Counted from the stretch's first letter, positions 1 through 10,855 are shown. The stretch is DNA of 64,000 nt from Desmodus rotundus (GCF_022682495.2 NC_071394.1:24958470-25022469), one strand, 5' to 3'. Program-made: numbers and translations. Notes: generated by a model from the letters alone, not told the origin.

Positions 1-73
1 TGAAGAACTGGGGACCTGCAAGCTGTTGCTCTGCACCAGGCCAGTGTCAGTAACATCACTTTTTGGAGTCGCC
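1..73 (-). CDS. FZD6: FZD6 coding exon 7 (partial)
   Basis: This is the start of the last coding exon, giving residues 655-678 of the cytoplasmic tail. The acceptor AG is at 75-74 after a pyrimidine-rich run (ttcttttgcctag). The first G completes the split codon R654 begun by exon 6. The reading then runs ATPKSDVTDTGLVQSNSLQV and on, close to the human tail. The remaining roughly 30 residues, stop codon, 3' UTR and poly(A) signal are outside the window. The segment is cytoplasmic, Ser/Thr-rich and of no known fold. Confidence 0.9.
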
Positions 74-351
74 CTAGGCAAAAGAACGAAAGTTGACATA
101 CACACATACCAAGCACGAATGTGATGCCAGATGTCCTTAAAACTGCTATCCACTTTCCATGAGTTTTACTTCCAACCAGCATCCACTTTTGTCATAGGAC
201 AATTAACTAAAACTCCTTAGGTCTGCTCTAACAACTCAAAATGCAAATACTTTACTTTCAAATAATTTTTGCTAACTTTGGAAACTGTCAAGCATAGGCT
301 GAGCATGGTATCTCACAGGGAACACAGGTAATAAGAGGATTCCTGCCCTGG

Positions 352-480
352 GGTTAGCAAACATTTTATTGATTTCCTGCCATGGATCAGACACTATGTA
401 TGTGGTTGGGAATACAAAGATAAATAAGACCTCAACTCTTCCTTTAAGGGATTTACAAATCTAGTGGAGGATAAAAACAT
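352..480 (-). mobile_element. L2 LINE 3' fragment
   Basis: The run 'acattttattgatttcctgc', followed by 'gacactatgt' and 'gggaatacaaagataaataa', matches the reverse strand of the L2 3' end (the family's 'bodyless' gagcacctac/gatgaataagac block). Ancient and eroded; right edge uncertain. Confidence 0.5.
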
Positions 481-750
481 GTGTCTAGTTACAATGCAGG
501 TGTGCAAAAGCTGTTAGAGGAACACAGCAAAGGTGCACTTGGCCTACTTTGGGAAGACGACGTAAGACAACCTCGACACCTTCAAGTAGTTGTCAGCAGT
601 CTGGCTCGTTTCATGTCTACCAGTGTCTGGGTCACCTGTGACTGTCTAATGATGTCGTCGATATCCCTGCACGCTCAGAAGATAAAAACATAATCATCTT
701 TGTCTAAACTGACAAGTACCTTTTAGACACTATTGTAATGCAGTACTAAT

Positions 751-934
751 TTTTTTTTAAAGATGTTATTTATCTTTTAGAGAGGTGGGAAGAGAGGGAG
801 AGAAACATTGATGTGTAAGAGAAACATCAATCGGCTACCTCCACACTAGGCATGTGCCCTGACCAGGAATCAAACCAGTGACCTTTTGGTTCACAAGTCA
901 GCGCTCAACCCACTAAGCCGTATGAGCCAGGGCT
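751..934 (-). mobile_element. Ves SINE (bat tRNA-derived)
   Basis: Reverse-oriented: the T/AT-rich tail lies on the left and the tRNA-like head on the right (rc of 'gagccagggct' end). It contains the purine-rich 'gagagggagagaaacatt' block and the 'gcatgtgccctgacc' block. An imperfect target duplication, 'tgtaatgcagtactaat' before and 'tgtaatacaggactaat' after, marks both ends. Confidence 0.9.
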
Positions 935-1326
935 GTAATACAGGACTAATTAAAACAGCCTGAAGATGACAGCAGAGTAAATGGAAGTTACACTCACCTC
1001 CTCCCAGGCCCCACCTGGAATTACAATTAAAACATAGATCAACCTTAATAAAACTTAGCCTATATGTCTGATGAATCTTAAACATCTACCTAAATATACA
1101 TGCAACTCTTAACAAGTACCATAGAAATGAACATCACTGTTCTACCTGAACAACATACATGAGGGCGCTTCTCAATGCTAAGACTTAAACTACAAAATAG
1201 TATATTTATAGGCTGAACTTCAACTTCTTGAACCCAAATGTCCTTGGGTTAGGTGTATAAACATGTCATCTTGTAGAATGCCTTCTTTCCAAACATGTTA
1301 TGCTTTAATAAAAAATTATAATGCAG

Positions 1327-1530
1327 CTCTGACTGGTGTGGCTCAGTGGAATGAGCACGGGCTGTGAACCAAAAGGGTCAGTGGTTCGATTCCAGTCAGG
1401 GCACATGCCTGGGCTGCGGGTCAGGTCCCCAGTAGGGGGCGCACGAGAGGCAACTGCATATGGATGTTTCTCTCCCTCTCTCCTTCCACTCCCCTCTGTC
1501 GAAAAATAAAATAAATAAAATCTTTTAAAA
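1327..1530 (+). mobile_element. Ves SINE (bat tRNA-derived)
   Basis: Forward copy with A box 'tggctcagtgg', B box 'ggttcgattcc', the 'cagggcacatgcctgggctg' block, a CT-rich body and an (aaat)n/A-rich tail. Flanking imperfect duplication: 'aaaaattataatgcag' left and 'aaaaaattacagtgcgg' right. Confidence 0.93.
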
Positions 1531-1587
1531 AATTACAGTGCGGTATTCAGAACAGTCCTGATTTAAAACAACGAAATCAAAGCTCAC

Positions 1588-2007
1588 CTTCCTTCACTCC
1601 GCGCACTTTCACTCTTGTCGTTCACGTTGCCTGGCCGGCCTTTCCTGCCGGCCTGCTCCCCGGAGAGCTTGGCGCTGGATACTGCTGGGGAGGCAGGTTC
1701 CGGGCATCCCTGTTCTCTCGATTTGGGAGTGCTCAGTCCGTCTTCTCTCACCTCCCTCACTGATGTTTCTGGAGAGGTTTGGACTTCTGTCAAAGTTTCT
1801 TGTCCTATGTAATCATGGCTAGTGATTGCTACCGTAGAAGTGCCATGATTTGGTGAGGTTCCCGTGCTGGTTCCCATGGATTTGGAAATGACCTTCAGCT
1901 TATGTGAACTTGGTTTGTAGTGCTTCTTTTTGTGCTTAACTTTAGAGTTGTGCTTTAAGAAAAACTCACATGACTCCTGTAGTACTCTTCGACTTTCGCT
2001 GATTGGA
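1588..2007 (-). CDS. FZD6: FZD6 coding exon 6
   Basis: This exon encodes D514 (split) to R654 (split), most of the cytoplasmic C-tail. The acceptor is 'attttcttacag|T' with AG at 2009-2008. The donor is 'GGAAG|gtgagc' at 1587-1586. It opens with [20 protein letters not shown], then a Lys/His-rich patch ([10 protein letters not shown]), then a Ser/Thr-rich region including [17 protein letters not shown] and [15 protein letters not shown]. Unlike several other Frizzleds, FZD6 uses this long tail, and dense S/T residues make it a likely kinase target. Compared with remembered human sequence, three residues are inserted near [13 protein letters not shown], giving R654 against human R651. The tail diverges more than the membrane core, as usual for the family. 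Confidence 0.95.
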
Positions 2008-3215
2008 CTGTAAGAAAATCCAAGGAGAGGATTTACTTATAAATGTTAAGTGTTGTGGTAGAAGCCACAAAGCCTATCACATAGCTGTGCTAAAAATCTT
2101 TCTCCAATAAAGTTAAAAATTTTAAGATACATATTATTTACAAAGTCTGGGATCATAAATACTATGAGATAGAAGTACGTTGTCATGAAGTGAAGTCTTT
2201 ATGACAACTGTTTGTTGCCTTTGTCAGCATAAGTAGTAGACTGGTCAGGAACTAAACAGGCAAAATCAAAGGGCGAGGGCAAGGAAACGCAACCCAGCCT
2301 GCAGGAGAGGACTAACGGAACGAGTATCACGTGTCGGCATATCAAAACAAAAGTAAACCGGAAGAGAGAGGACACAGAGTGAGATTAGTGTCTTTGCTTA
2401 AATTCAATTGCTTTCTTTCTAACATCGGAGATAGCAAGTCATACTGAAGTTAATGTGGGTATATAAATATGGAATGACGTACAATAGTAGTGCAAAAAAT
2501 TAAAGTCCAGTTAAGTGCAATTCTTCAGATTTCAAAAACTTATTTGTGAAAAAGTCTACAATTCTGAAACTTTTACCATACAAAGTTCATTAATCAAACC
2601 AATGGGGAACAGTTTAAAAAGCTCTATTGTACACTGTGACAGAACACAGTATACAATGTACATAAAGAATTAAAGTGAGCTATTTGCTCATAACTGTAAA
2701 TCTACTTATATTGTTACAGAATACTCCTTAAGTTTGAATTTTTACCATCGTAAGCAAGGTAAATAAGTGAAATTTTAACTCAATACTGTGTGTAATAAAA
2801 CTTAAAGGTAAGTAATGATTATGACGCATCACATTTGAATCATACGAAATAGCTTTCCTTACATCTATTTGATCCTGCTTAATCTTTTATCATTGATAAA
2901 AAGGGTAAAATTATTTAAAGTGCTACACCCAAAATAATGATTACAATGAAAGCAGTAGTAACACTGGATATATTATAAGCCATGGAAAGAAAATACACAT
3001 TTTACACATCTTTCATTCATATTTCAATAGAATAGTATGTGTCAAAGACTGTTATAATGAATGCCAAAGTCAAGCATCTCTCTCCGTGAACATTTCCAGA
3101 CTTGAACAACAGTTGGCATAATAAAGCTCCAGTACTGTGATGATTTTTAAATAGTTCCTTGGTATTTGAGCTACTTATTTTTAAAACAATGTGAGATAAT
3201 TTAACAGGTTCTTAC
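2008..3215 (-). other. FZD6: FZD6 intron 5
   Basis: Intron of about 1.2 kb between donor 3215-3214 and acceptor 2009-2008. AT-rich. I recognise no SINE, LINE or other feature in it. Confidence 0.8.
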
Positions 3216-3364
3216 TCTCTCTTGCGGTTTCGTTTAAAAAACCCAGCCCATTCTGTGCACGTCTTTTTGCTTCCAACCCAGAAGACGGCAGAGATGCCAA
3301 CAATTAATGTCATCAGATACTTTATCATAAATAAAGCTAATTCTGGTCGAGTTTTTGTTTTTGC
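3216..3364 (-). CDS. FZD6: FZD6 coding exon 5 (TM7 and KTxxxW)
   Basis: This 149-bp exon encodes residues 465-513 plus two bases of D514. The acceptor is 'ttttttacag|GCA' (AG at 3366-3365) and the donor 'AGAGA|gtaag' (3215-3214). Residues about 473-495 ([20 protein letters not shown] and on) form the seventh transmembrane helix. K498-T499-C-T-E-W503 is the conserved Frizzled KTxxxW motif, which binds the Dishevelled PDZ domain just inside the membrane. A basic stretch follows (FFKRNRKR). All motif residues are intact. Confidence 0.95.
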
Positions 3365-5599
3365 CTGTAAAAAAGCAGTGAATAATAAACATTTTAGTGA
3401 TACATTTTAAGTGAAGTCCATACAGTCAATGCAAAATGTGAACAAAAGATATAAATATTCAGTCTGTTTTATTATAAAATATTTGATACAACATATCATA
3501 TAAGGAGCAGTGCCTTAAGTGTGATACATTTTTTACCTAAGTTCTGAGCAAACAATCTCACATGTGAGTCAAAACATATAGCTAGAAAGGGAAAAACACC
3601 AAAATACACTTAGGAAGGATGCCCTTCCTACTTTTGGCTTGATTTCCTGGCCTCTTTTTCCCTAGAAGTATAATTGCTAAACATATGCCTCTAGATATTC
3701 ATCTATTTCCTTCACCTTACCACAAAAAAACACATTTAAACTCATTACAACAACACACTATTTTAGAATCTTTACACATTGTTTATGTTATACAAATCTG
3801 ACTAGTTAGAACAAAATAAATATCATGAAAGTGAAAATGTGGCAATTTCATAAAAATTAATACTTCCTTTTAATATAAACTTTCAAATATTTTTACATGT
3901 TATCTTTTTTATTTTTTAGATGAAGCATAATTTATTCAAATACCCTTATTAATGGAATATTTAGGTTATTTCCAATCTATTGCCATGGCAAATAATGCCA
4001 CAGTGACTGTCTTTGCTTGTATGCAATGACTCCCATTTGTGGGGTTTGTCAATAAATTCTCATAAGAGCCGAATCAAGGAGCATGTGCATCTTAAACGAC
4101 AGACCCTGTCAAACTGCTTTCCGCAGAGGCGAGCTCATGAAGGAACAGAGAGTGTGCGCTCTGCCACAGTTCCACCCTTGCAGCGGCCACAAAACCGGCG
4201 GACGTCTGCCCTGTCATAGCAGACGTGAAATCGTATTCTAATTTGACCTGCATTTCTTTGTAACATTTTGCACATTTAAGAGGGTTCCTTTTCCGTGAAC
4301 CCTCTTCATATTTTTCTTCATTTTTGTATCAGACTGTGGGTTTTCTTCTCATTGAGCTATGGGAACAATGCATAATTTAAGGAAATATGCCCTTCAACTA
4401 CGATGTGATGCAGAAATGAACTCCCAGCTGGGCTTCTGACGCTGGTTATGATGGGGTTTTGCCATGCAGAGATTTTGTTCAGTCAAATGTAACACTCTTT
4501 TCTTTTACAGTTCCTGAATTTATATCATACTTACAAAGTCCTACTGCACTTTAAGTTTAGAATTTTCTCATTTTATCTTCTAATGCTTTATAGTTTTTTC
4601 TTTACTAAAAACATAATTCTGAAAAACCATAGATCTTAAGCTTTTTGGTAGTATATAATAGTTGTATTTTTTCTCCTACTTTGCCAAAAATACTGAAAAT
4701 AGGAAATATTTAATATTTCAGAACCACTTTAAGACATAGCTGCCTTATTTAAATATATAGAAGCAGCGTATTGATAATAGACTATGGATAGTAAGGCAAG
4801 TAAAACTATTATTCCCACCCATCAGTATATAAAATAGGCCCCACTGTGTTAAAATGTAGTAACTTTTCTAGAATATAAATTATTATGTAAAATAATTCAG
4901 CCCACACATTGCTTGATTTGATACACTATGATGATAGTACCCACGATCAACATAATTTATGTATCATGTATAAATATTTTAAAATGTATTAAGTCAATTA
5001 AAACCAAAAAAATTCTATTAAAAACTCAACTAAAATGCTTTCAAAACTTTTCTATTTTCAGAAACTTATTGTTTTAGTCTTACAATCGCCCCTTTTATAC
5101 TAATCATAAACATCAGGATCATATGAAACGCATTTTGTTTCAATTGTACTTTTTTCAGTTAAGACATGACAGGATGGTTGAGGCAAAAATCAAGCCTGTT
5201 TTTGTAAGCGAATGCTCTGTAAAAAATTGTAAAAGAATGTGATAAAATTAAAAATACCTAATTAAAGTCTTCCCCTATTAACTCAAGAATTTAAAACAAC
5301 TCCCAATTCAGAAATTACAATACTTCTCTTTTTCTCCCTATGCCAAGACCTGTTCTGACTCTTTTCTTCATGACTATTAATCTGCCTTTGTAACCCCATG
5401 TAAGTTTTAAAAGAATAGCTAAAGGAGGCACTTTACTATTGTAACAAACTAAAAAAACCTTACGACATTTATCCCAGTTGCAACCGATGCACTCTCATCT
5501 GAAATCTTAATTTGTTCATAACTAATTCAAGTATATGTCTAGGAAACATCTTCTAAGTTAAAATTAAATCACAAAACAATCAAAATGATAGCTTTTTAC
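3365..5599 (-). other. FZD6: FZD6 intron 4
   Basis: Intron of about 2.2 kb between gt at 5599-5598 and ag at 3366-3365. It contains an old reverse-strand L1 fragment near 3905-4290. The rest is AT-rich with no element I recognise. Confidence 0.8.
3905..4290 (-). mobile_element. Old L1 3' fragment
   Basis: The stretch 'ttattaatggaatatttagg', then 'ttatttccaatctattgcca', then 'caaactgctttccgcagagg' follows the order of an ancient mammalian L1 3' region read on the minus strand. Strongly diverged. Confidence 0.5.
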
Positions 5600-6617
5600 C
5601 TGAAAAGGACATGGGATGTGGTACTGACGGCAATGGTCCGAGACCCAGGTCATCTCCCAGGCAGTCCGGTTCACTTGCTCACAGACGTAACATCCAAGAA
5701 GGGTCACTAATGGCACGAGGTACAGGCCGCTGAAGACTCCAATTCGAATCATAAATTTCTTTAGTTTCTCTTGGTTACGGCCATCATGTTGTATAACTTG
5801 TCGAACGTGATTTAAGGAAATAATGCCAGCCAAAAGAAGAGACAGCCCAACAAACACACAAAGGCACAGTGGCAAGAGTACAAAGTAGCGAGAAGCATTC
5901 AGGTCATAAAGGCCGACAAAGCAAACGCCACTAATGTTGTCTCCCTCAACTTTGTTCATAGCAAGGAGCATAACAGTCAGAAAGCCTGGTATTCCCCACG
6001 CGACAGCATGAAACCACACTGCTTTCTGCTCAATGGCTTCACAACTCCACTTTCTCCCGGCAGCTAAGAACCACGTAATGGTGAGAATCACCCACCACAC
6101 AGTGCCGGCCATGGTGAAAAAATACAGAAACATAAACAAAATGGTGCAAGCCTTATTTTGAGAGCCCAGGACAACTGTTTCTCCAACTTCCAGCTTCTCA
6201 TCTGCCTTATTGCAGGCTGTGCTATTGCCCAGCAAGAATCCAATAAAATACATAAGAGATACAATGCTGTAACAGACAGAGTAATATATAATTGGTCTCT
6301 CTGGGTATCTGAATCTTTTAACATCAATTAAAAATGTAAGGAATGTAAACAGAGTTGCACAAAGACAAAATATTGAAACTATTCCGATGAAACTTTTTGC
6401 AAACTCTAACTCATCGCTTTTAAAATACATGTTGGGGCATGGAGGTGCACACTGGTCAACTCCCAGAAACTTGTAGCCTTGTCCCCCAGAAGTCTTAAGA
6501 TGCCTTGGACACCAAATTCCAATGTCTCTTTGGACTTGTTCTATTTTCTTCTGAGGACCAAGAAACTCTGTGTGTGGATCAAGAGTTACAGGAAAAGTCT
6601 CGTCACAATACTGTAAT
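5600..6617 (-). CDS. FZD6: FZD6 coding exon 4 (linker and TM1-TM6)
   Basis: This 1018-bp exon completes R125 and encodes residues 126-464. The acceptor is 'atccttacag|A' (AG 6619-6618) and the donor 'TTTCAG|gtaaaa' (5599-5598). C129 is the tenth cysteine of the Wnt-binding domain. A Cys-containing linker leads to TM1 (about 199-222, from [20 protein letters not shown]). Five further helices follow, with [15 protein letters not shown] at TM2, the TM3 stretch [20 protein letters not shown], and TM5-TM6 ending in [20 protein letters not shown]. Extracellular sequons are N256-S-T, N352-I-S, N365-A-S and N441-R-T; only N352 is a site I recall for human. C437 replaces the human Tyr. The exon is intact and nearly identical to human in the helices. 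Confidence 0.98.
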
Positions 6618-6838
6618 CTGTAAGGATTATAAAAATTAAATATATAAGGTCAACATTTTTACTGAGTCACTATTTTTAATGCTATGCTTTCCAACTACAA
6701 AATATTTGCCTATGTATTCATAACTGATGGGAAGAAACACAAACCTATCTACACAGATTACAGGTTAGAGTCAGGTAGAAAGTTTTGGAGCTGGTTAAAA
6801 ATTTGTGGTTGTTAATGAGGCCCTAACACATTAACATA

Positions 6839-7522
6839 CAAGGTCTGTCCAGAAAAAGTTCAGCTATTGTTAATAGAATGAGAATGGTTTGCGTGACACT
6901 GATGCAACCTGTCAGCCAAGGAGAGTGGACTGGAATGCACATGCGTGAACAAGGACAATTTCACCGTACTACTAGTCAGTGGGGGTGGTAGATGCTGTTG
7001 AGTGAGCATGTGTACTGTGTGGCCCTTGCCTTTAAAATGACTAAGAGAGTAGAGCAGTGAATCTGCATCAAATTTTGCATTAAGCTTGAATATTCCTCTG
7101 TAAAAACTATTCAGATGATTCAGGGGGCCACAGCTAGGGGCAACTGGTGACTGGCAGCTTCATCATGGCAACACACCCGCTCATGCATCATGTCTTCTGC
7201 AGAGTTGTTGGCAAACATCAAATCACCCAGGTGACTCAGCCCCTCTACAGCCCAGATTTGGTTCCCTGCGACTTCTGGCTTTTCCCAAAACTAAAATCAC
7301 CATTGAAAGGAAAGAGATTTCAGACCATCAGTGAGATTCAGGAAAATACAACGGGGCAGCTGATGGTGATTGGGAGAATTGTGTGAGGTCTCAAGGTGCC
7401 TACATTGAAGGAGACTGAGGTGACATTGTCCTATGTACAGTGTTTCTTGTATCTTGTATTTTCTTCAATAAATGTCTCTATTTTTTATACTACATGGCTG
7501 GATACCTTCTGGACAGACCTCA
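6839..7522 (+). mobile_element. Internally deleted mariner transposon
   Basis: Tc1/mariner-type DNA element with TA on both sides (6837-6838 and 7523-7524). The inverted ends are 'caaggtctgtccagaa' on the left and, reversed, 'tgaggtctgtccagaa' on the right. At 684 bp it is about half an autonomous mariner (roughly 1.3 kb). The N-terminal transposase start (TKRVEQ..ICIKF, near 7038-7120) runs directly into the C-terminal part, so the middle is lost. The third catalytic Asp region survives as YSPDLVPCDFWLFPKLKSPL (7245-7304). The usual HDNAPAH block reads HHGNTPAH in another frame, so one catalytic Asp is Gly. It cannot make active transposase. Confidence 0.9.
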
Positions 7523-8090
7523 TATGTATTAAATACAAGGCAAGTAAACATAAATATTCCCTTACTTAGAAATCAATCAATTAATAATTTTAAAATAATG
7601 TTTGCTCTCAAGACTAAATATTTAAGAAAAATTTATCTTGCTTCATCTTCCCCAGAAAAAGTAGTACTGGCTTATTTGTTTATAAGCATATGAAATACAA
7701 GTCTTAGGGAAATTATTAGGAAATTTTTATTACCTAATGCCCATGAGCAAAGTAAATAAACCACATAATTAAGGTGATACCTGAAATAAAATCCTTTCCT
7801 GGATTAGTAAGGTCAAGTTCAAGTGATCTCTAAGTTATTAAAGAAGGACAGGAAGATGCCCAAGAGGTAGTCTGAGGACTAGCATTACTCACATCACCAT
7901 TTCATTTTGGTTTGGCTGTTTGCCTCCCTGTTTACAGGTACTGAGTGATACACAGGAGTATTTGTTCTGTGCAGAACTTTAGCACTGAGTTGAATTTCTG
8001 TGTTCCAGTATTATTTTGAAAGATCTATATGGTTTAAAAATTTGTGGGGATTTTAATGAGAAAGAATTTTAAATGTGCTTTTAGATAATG

Positions 8091-8305
8091 TTCTGGCTGG
8101 TGTGGCTCAGTGGATTGAGTTGTGGCCTGTGAACCAAAGGGTTTCTGGTTCAATTCCCGGTCAGGGCACATGCCTGGGTTGCAGGCCAGGTCCCCAGTAG
8201 GGGGGTGTGTGAGAGGCAACCACACATTGATGTTTCTCTCCCTCTCTTTCTCCCTCCCTTCCCCTCTCTGAAAATAAATAAATAAATAAAATATTTTAAA
8301 AAAAT
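8091..8305 (+). mobile_element. Ves SINE (bat tRNA-derived)
   Basis: Forward copy with A box 'tggctcagtgg', B box 'ggttcaattcc', block 'cagggcacatgcctgggttg', CT-rich body and (aaat)n tail. Flanks repeat 'aatgtgcttttagataa' (left) and 'aaatgtgcttagataa' (right), an imperfect target duplication. Confidence 0.93.
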
Positions 8306-8444
8306 AAATGTGCTTAGATAAGACTAGAAAATAACAAAATGGATACCTGTAAAAAGAACATTTAGTATCCACCAGCTTTTTCAAAAATTAGTATTATGTT
8401 AGTTTTGCTGTATATCTTTTAAAATAAAGCAATATAACATTACA

Positions 8445-8890
8445 GAAAAAATTGGGACCTGTTTCTGGTTTTATTTTCCTTTCTCTCCCCAGAAATATTC
8501 ATTACTACAAGTTCAGTTTTTATTCTCCTCATGCATTTTTTTTTTTAGTATTCTTACTATGTTATTTTCTAACTAGAGTGTTATATAGTTGTTTCTCAGG
8601 TTCTGAACTTTATACAAATGACATCATGCTGTATATATCATACTCTAACTTCCTGTTTTACTTAGCACTGTAATCTTTAGGTTTATCCGTACTGACAGAT
8701 GTGGGTCAAGTGCATTCAGTTTTTCAATTGTACGGTAGTATTCCCACACGTAAGTACATCATAGGTTACTTATCGTTTTTACTCATCAGACTTTTTCCCA
8801 TTAAAAAAATTAAGAATAATGCTACAATTAGTATTTTTGTACATGATTCCTTGTTGGTGTAAAAGTCTCTATGTAAGAAGATGTCCTAGG
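8445..8890 (-). mobile_element. Old L1 3' fragment
   Basis: The order 'acaaatgacatcatgctgta', 'ttaggtttatccgtactgac', 'ggtagtattcc' and a terminal 'gtaaaagtctctatg' resembles an ancient L1 3' region on the minus strand. Diverged; edges approximate. Confidence 0.5.
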
Positions 8891-8928
8891 ACATAGGGTA
8901 TGAGCATCTTCAGCTTTACTATATGAAG

Positions 8929-9246
8929 TTAACCCTTGAACAATACGGGTTTGAATTGCATGGGTCCACTAATATACACGTTTTTTCAATAAATAGTTTA
9001 AGTGTATTTTCTCTTCCTTATGATTTTCTTAATAACATCTTTAGCTTGCTTTAATGTAAGAATACAGCATATAATACATAAAGCACACCAAATATCTGCT
9101 AACTGATTGTTTATCTTATTGGTAAGGCTTCTGGCCAACAGTAGGCTATTAGTAGCTAAGGTTTTGGGAAGTCCAAAGTTTTGCATGGATGTTCGACTGC
9201 ATAGGAGGTCGGCGCCCCTAACCCCTGCATTGTTCAAGGATTACCT
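8929..9246. mobile_element. Tigger-type (pogo) DNA transposon relic
   Basis: Inverted ends: 'gttaacccttgaacaatacg' on the left and, reversed, 'gtaatccttgaacaatgcag' on the right. Interior text such as 'ttttctcttccttatgattt' and 'ggcttctggccaacagtagg' matches a common mammalian nonautonomous Tigger-like family with a TTGACCCTTGAACAA end. Exact family name not assigned. Confidence 0.75.
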
Positions 9247-9614
9247 GTATTTCTCAATTGTTCGTGAACATGATTATGAGTCTGCTAGAAACGTATGAGT
9301 CCTACAAAGTTTCTTCAGTTTACAGTAAAGAAACAAAAAGCCAGCTTCCTTCCCAGTATTACATGAGTTCTCGTTACATCAGTAGAGTATTTCAAATTAC
9401 AAGCTACCAATATCCAGAGAAAAAGAGACAAAAGTACTTACCAGTAATCTAAGCTAATGTGCTAAAAGGTCAGTGAATGGGAAAGGTTCATTTCCCCCCA
9501 GGTAAGGTCAAAGGCACCATTACATGTTCTCAAAGAACTATGCACCTCCCTCTCCTTTGCTATCTCTAGCACAGTTGTAAATTTGCATTTATTTGTATAA
9601 GTATTTGATTACTC

Positions 9615-9760
9615 TCCTTTCCTTCCAGCCCACTGTACCTGCCTTGAAAATAAGAAGCAAGTCTGTTTTTGCTCACCACTGTGCCTGCAACACTTATCAC
9701 CGCAGTGCCTGGCGTACACTAAGGTGTAACAAACACGTGTTGAACCAAATAATGAAAGCC
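9615..9760 (+). mobile_element. Possible L2 3' scrap
   Basis: The order 'ccagcccactgtacctgcc', then 'gcaagtctgtttttgctcac' and 'gcagtgcctggcgtacacta' resembles the L2 3' end on the plus strand. Very eroded and only weakly supported. Confidence 0.35.
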
Positions 9761-9841
9761 TGTCACCAACATTCCGGAAAGCTAACACCCATATTAAAAT
9801 ACCATTATCATGAGTAGTTTTCAGTTGAAAACATAACTTAC

Positions 9842-10038
9842 CTGTCACATTTAAGCTCCTCAGGCCACTGGATCCCAAAAGTGTCAATCAATTTTTTGCA
9901 ATCAGAATATACTCTCTCACAAAACCTACGGCAAGGTGGAGCCACATGAATTTGCTCTGTGCAGGTTGGTACAAAAGCTTTGCAAAGGAAAGTTTCAACG
10001 TTTGGTGAACATTCCAGATTTGCAAGAGGAAGAAAGTG
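9842..10038 (-). CDS. FZD6: FZD6 coding exon 3 (cysteine-rich domain)
   Basis: This 197-bp exon encodes residues 60-124 and two bases of R125. The acceptor is 'tttcttaacag|CAC' (AG 10040-10039) and the donor 'GACAG|gtaag' (9841-9840). It carries most of the extracellular Frizzled cysteine-rich domain that binds the Wnt lipid and finger. Cysteines are at 69, 78, 85, 95, 99, 106 and 123. With C24, C32 (exon 2) and C129 (exon 4) these make the ten conserved cysteines of the domain. It reads [20 protein letters not shown] and on to WPEELKCDR. Length equals human with no gaps. No defect seen. Confidence 0.96.
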
Positions 10039-10339
10039 CTGTTAAGAAAAACAGCACGATAAGGTTAGAAAACATTTTAATAACAAATGGAGAAGTTAAT
10101 TCATTTACTTTTAAAGTATATACATTTTCCCTTACACTCCAAGACAATCTTTAACTCACTCTCAATACAATCAAATTTTGAGATCATTTTGTTTTGTCTG
10201 GTAGACTTAGGAGCCTTCAGACACATGCAATAGTATTTTATTCAATTAATAGTTTTTCAAGAAGATGTGCTAAATGAAAGCAAATCAAAAGCATGAGTTG
10301 ATTGCTAGGTGAAATAAATTATACAAATGTTCAATTTAT

Positions 10340-10650
10340 AAGTTTATGCTGAAATATGCAATACCGTAACACTGTACTGAGTACTCTAGAGGATAAAGCA
10401 ATTTGGGGGACAGAAGGAGCAGCATGAAAAAGATGTGAGGACCATGAATGAGACCATGGTGCATTTGGGGCAAGAAGTTCAGTGTGCCTAGAATATACGG
10501 TCAAAGAGGTGGAATCAAGGAGCTACTAGAGAGAGAAAGAGAGAGATGAGACTGGAGTATGCTGGACCTGATCATGGAGAACACAGATGACATGTTAAGT
10601 TGCTTGGATTTTAAATAAAGAAACGGGATATCATTGGAGAGCTTTAAGCA
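10340..10650 (-). mobile_element. L2 LINE fragment
   Basis: The texts 'ggacagaaggagcagcatga', 'gactggagtatgctggacct' and 'gagagctttaagcaggaagt' follow the order of L2 read on the minus strand. Strongly diverged. Confidence 0.55.
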
Positions 10651-10664
10651 GGAAGTGACTCTAC

Positions 10665-10855
10665 AGCCGACAGCCTGAGTGTGATTCCTGGGCCCACACT
10701 TACTGGCTGTGTACCCCTGGCAAGTTACTTAACTAATGTGTTTTAGTTTCTTCATCTGTAAAGTGGCAACAATAACAGTAACTGTCTCATGAGACCGTGT
10801 GAATGCTACGTTACTATGTGTAAGCATTCAATAAATGTTCGTTATTGTGATGCTC
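10665..10855 (+). mobile_element. MIR SINE
   Basis: Contains the MIR core order: 'cttactggctgtgtaccc', 'ggcaagttacttaac', 'tttcttcatctgtaaagtgg', then 'gcattcaataaatgttc'. Ancient tRNA-derived SINE, forward. Confidence 0.8.

Larger units (their letters stand above)
74..1587 (-). other. FZD6: FZD6 intron 6
   Basis: Intron of about 1.5 kb bounded by gt (1587-1586) and ag (75-74). It holds an L2 fragment near 352-480 and two Ves SINEs in opposite orientations (751-934 and 1327-1530). I recognise nothing in the rest, including 481-750. Confidence 0.85.
6618..9841 (-). other. FZD6: FZD6 intron 3
   Basis: Intron of about 3.2 kb, donor 9841-9840 and acceptor 6619-6618. It holds a deleted mariner (6839-7522), a Ves SINE (8091-8305), an old L1 piece (about 8445-8890), a Tigger-type relic (8929-9246) and a possible L2 scrap near 9615-9760. 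I see nothing in 7523-8090. Confidence 0.85.

Noticed and set aside
1327..1400. A tRNA gene
   Set aside because: The A and B boxes belong to the tRNA-like head of a Ves SINE. The cloverleaf is not kept and the SINE tail follows.
1584..1877. Separate 97-residue reverse ORF
   Set aside because: It is the reading of FZD6 exon 6 from an internal Met, not its own gene.
6088..6327. Reverse ORF of 79 residues inside FZD6 exon 4
   Set aside because: Shadow of the real frame.
7147..7386. A host gene ORF of 79 residues
   Set aside because: It is the C-terminal remnant of a mariner transposase inside a TA-flanked element.
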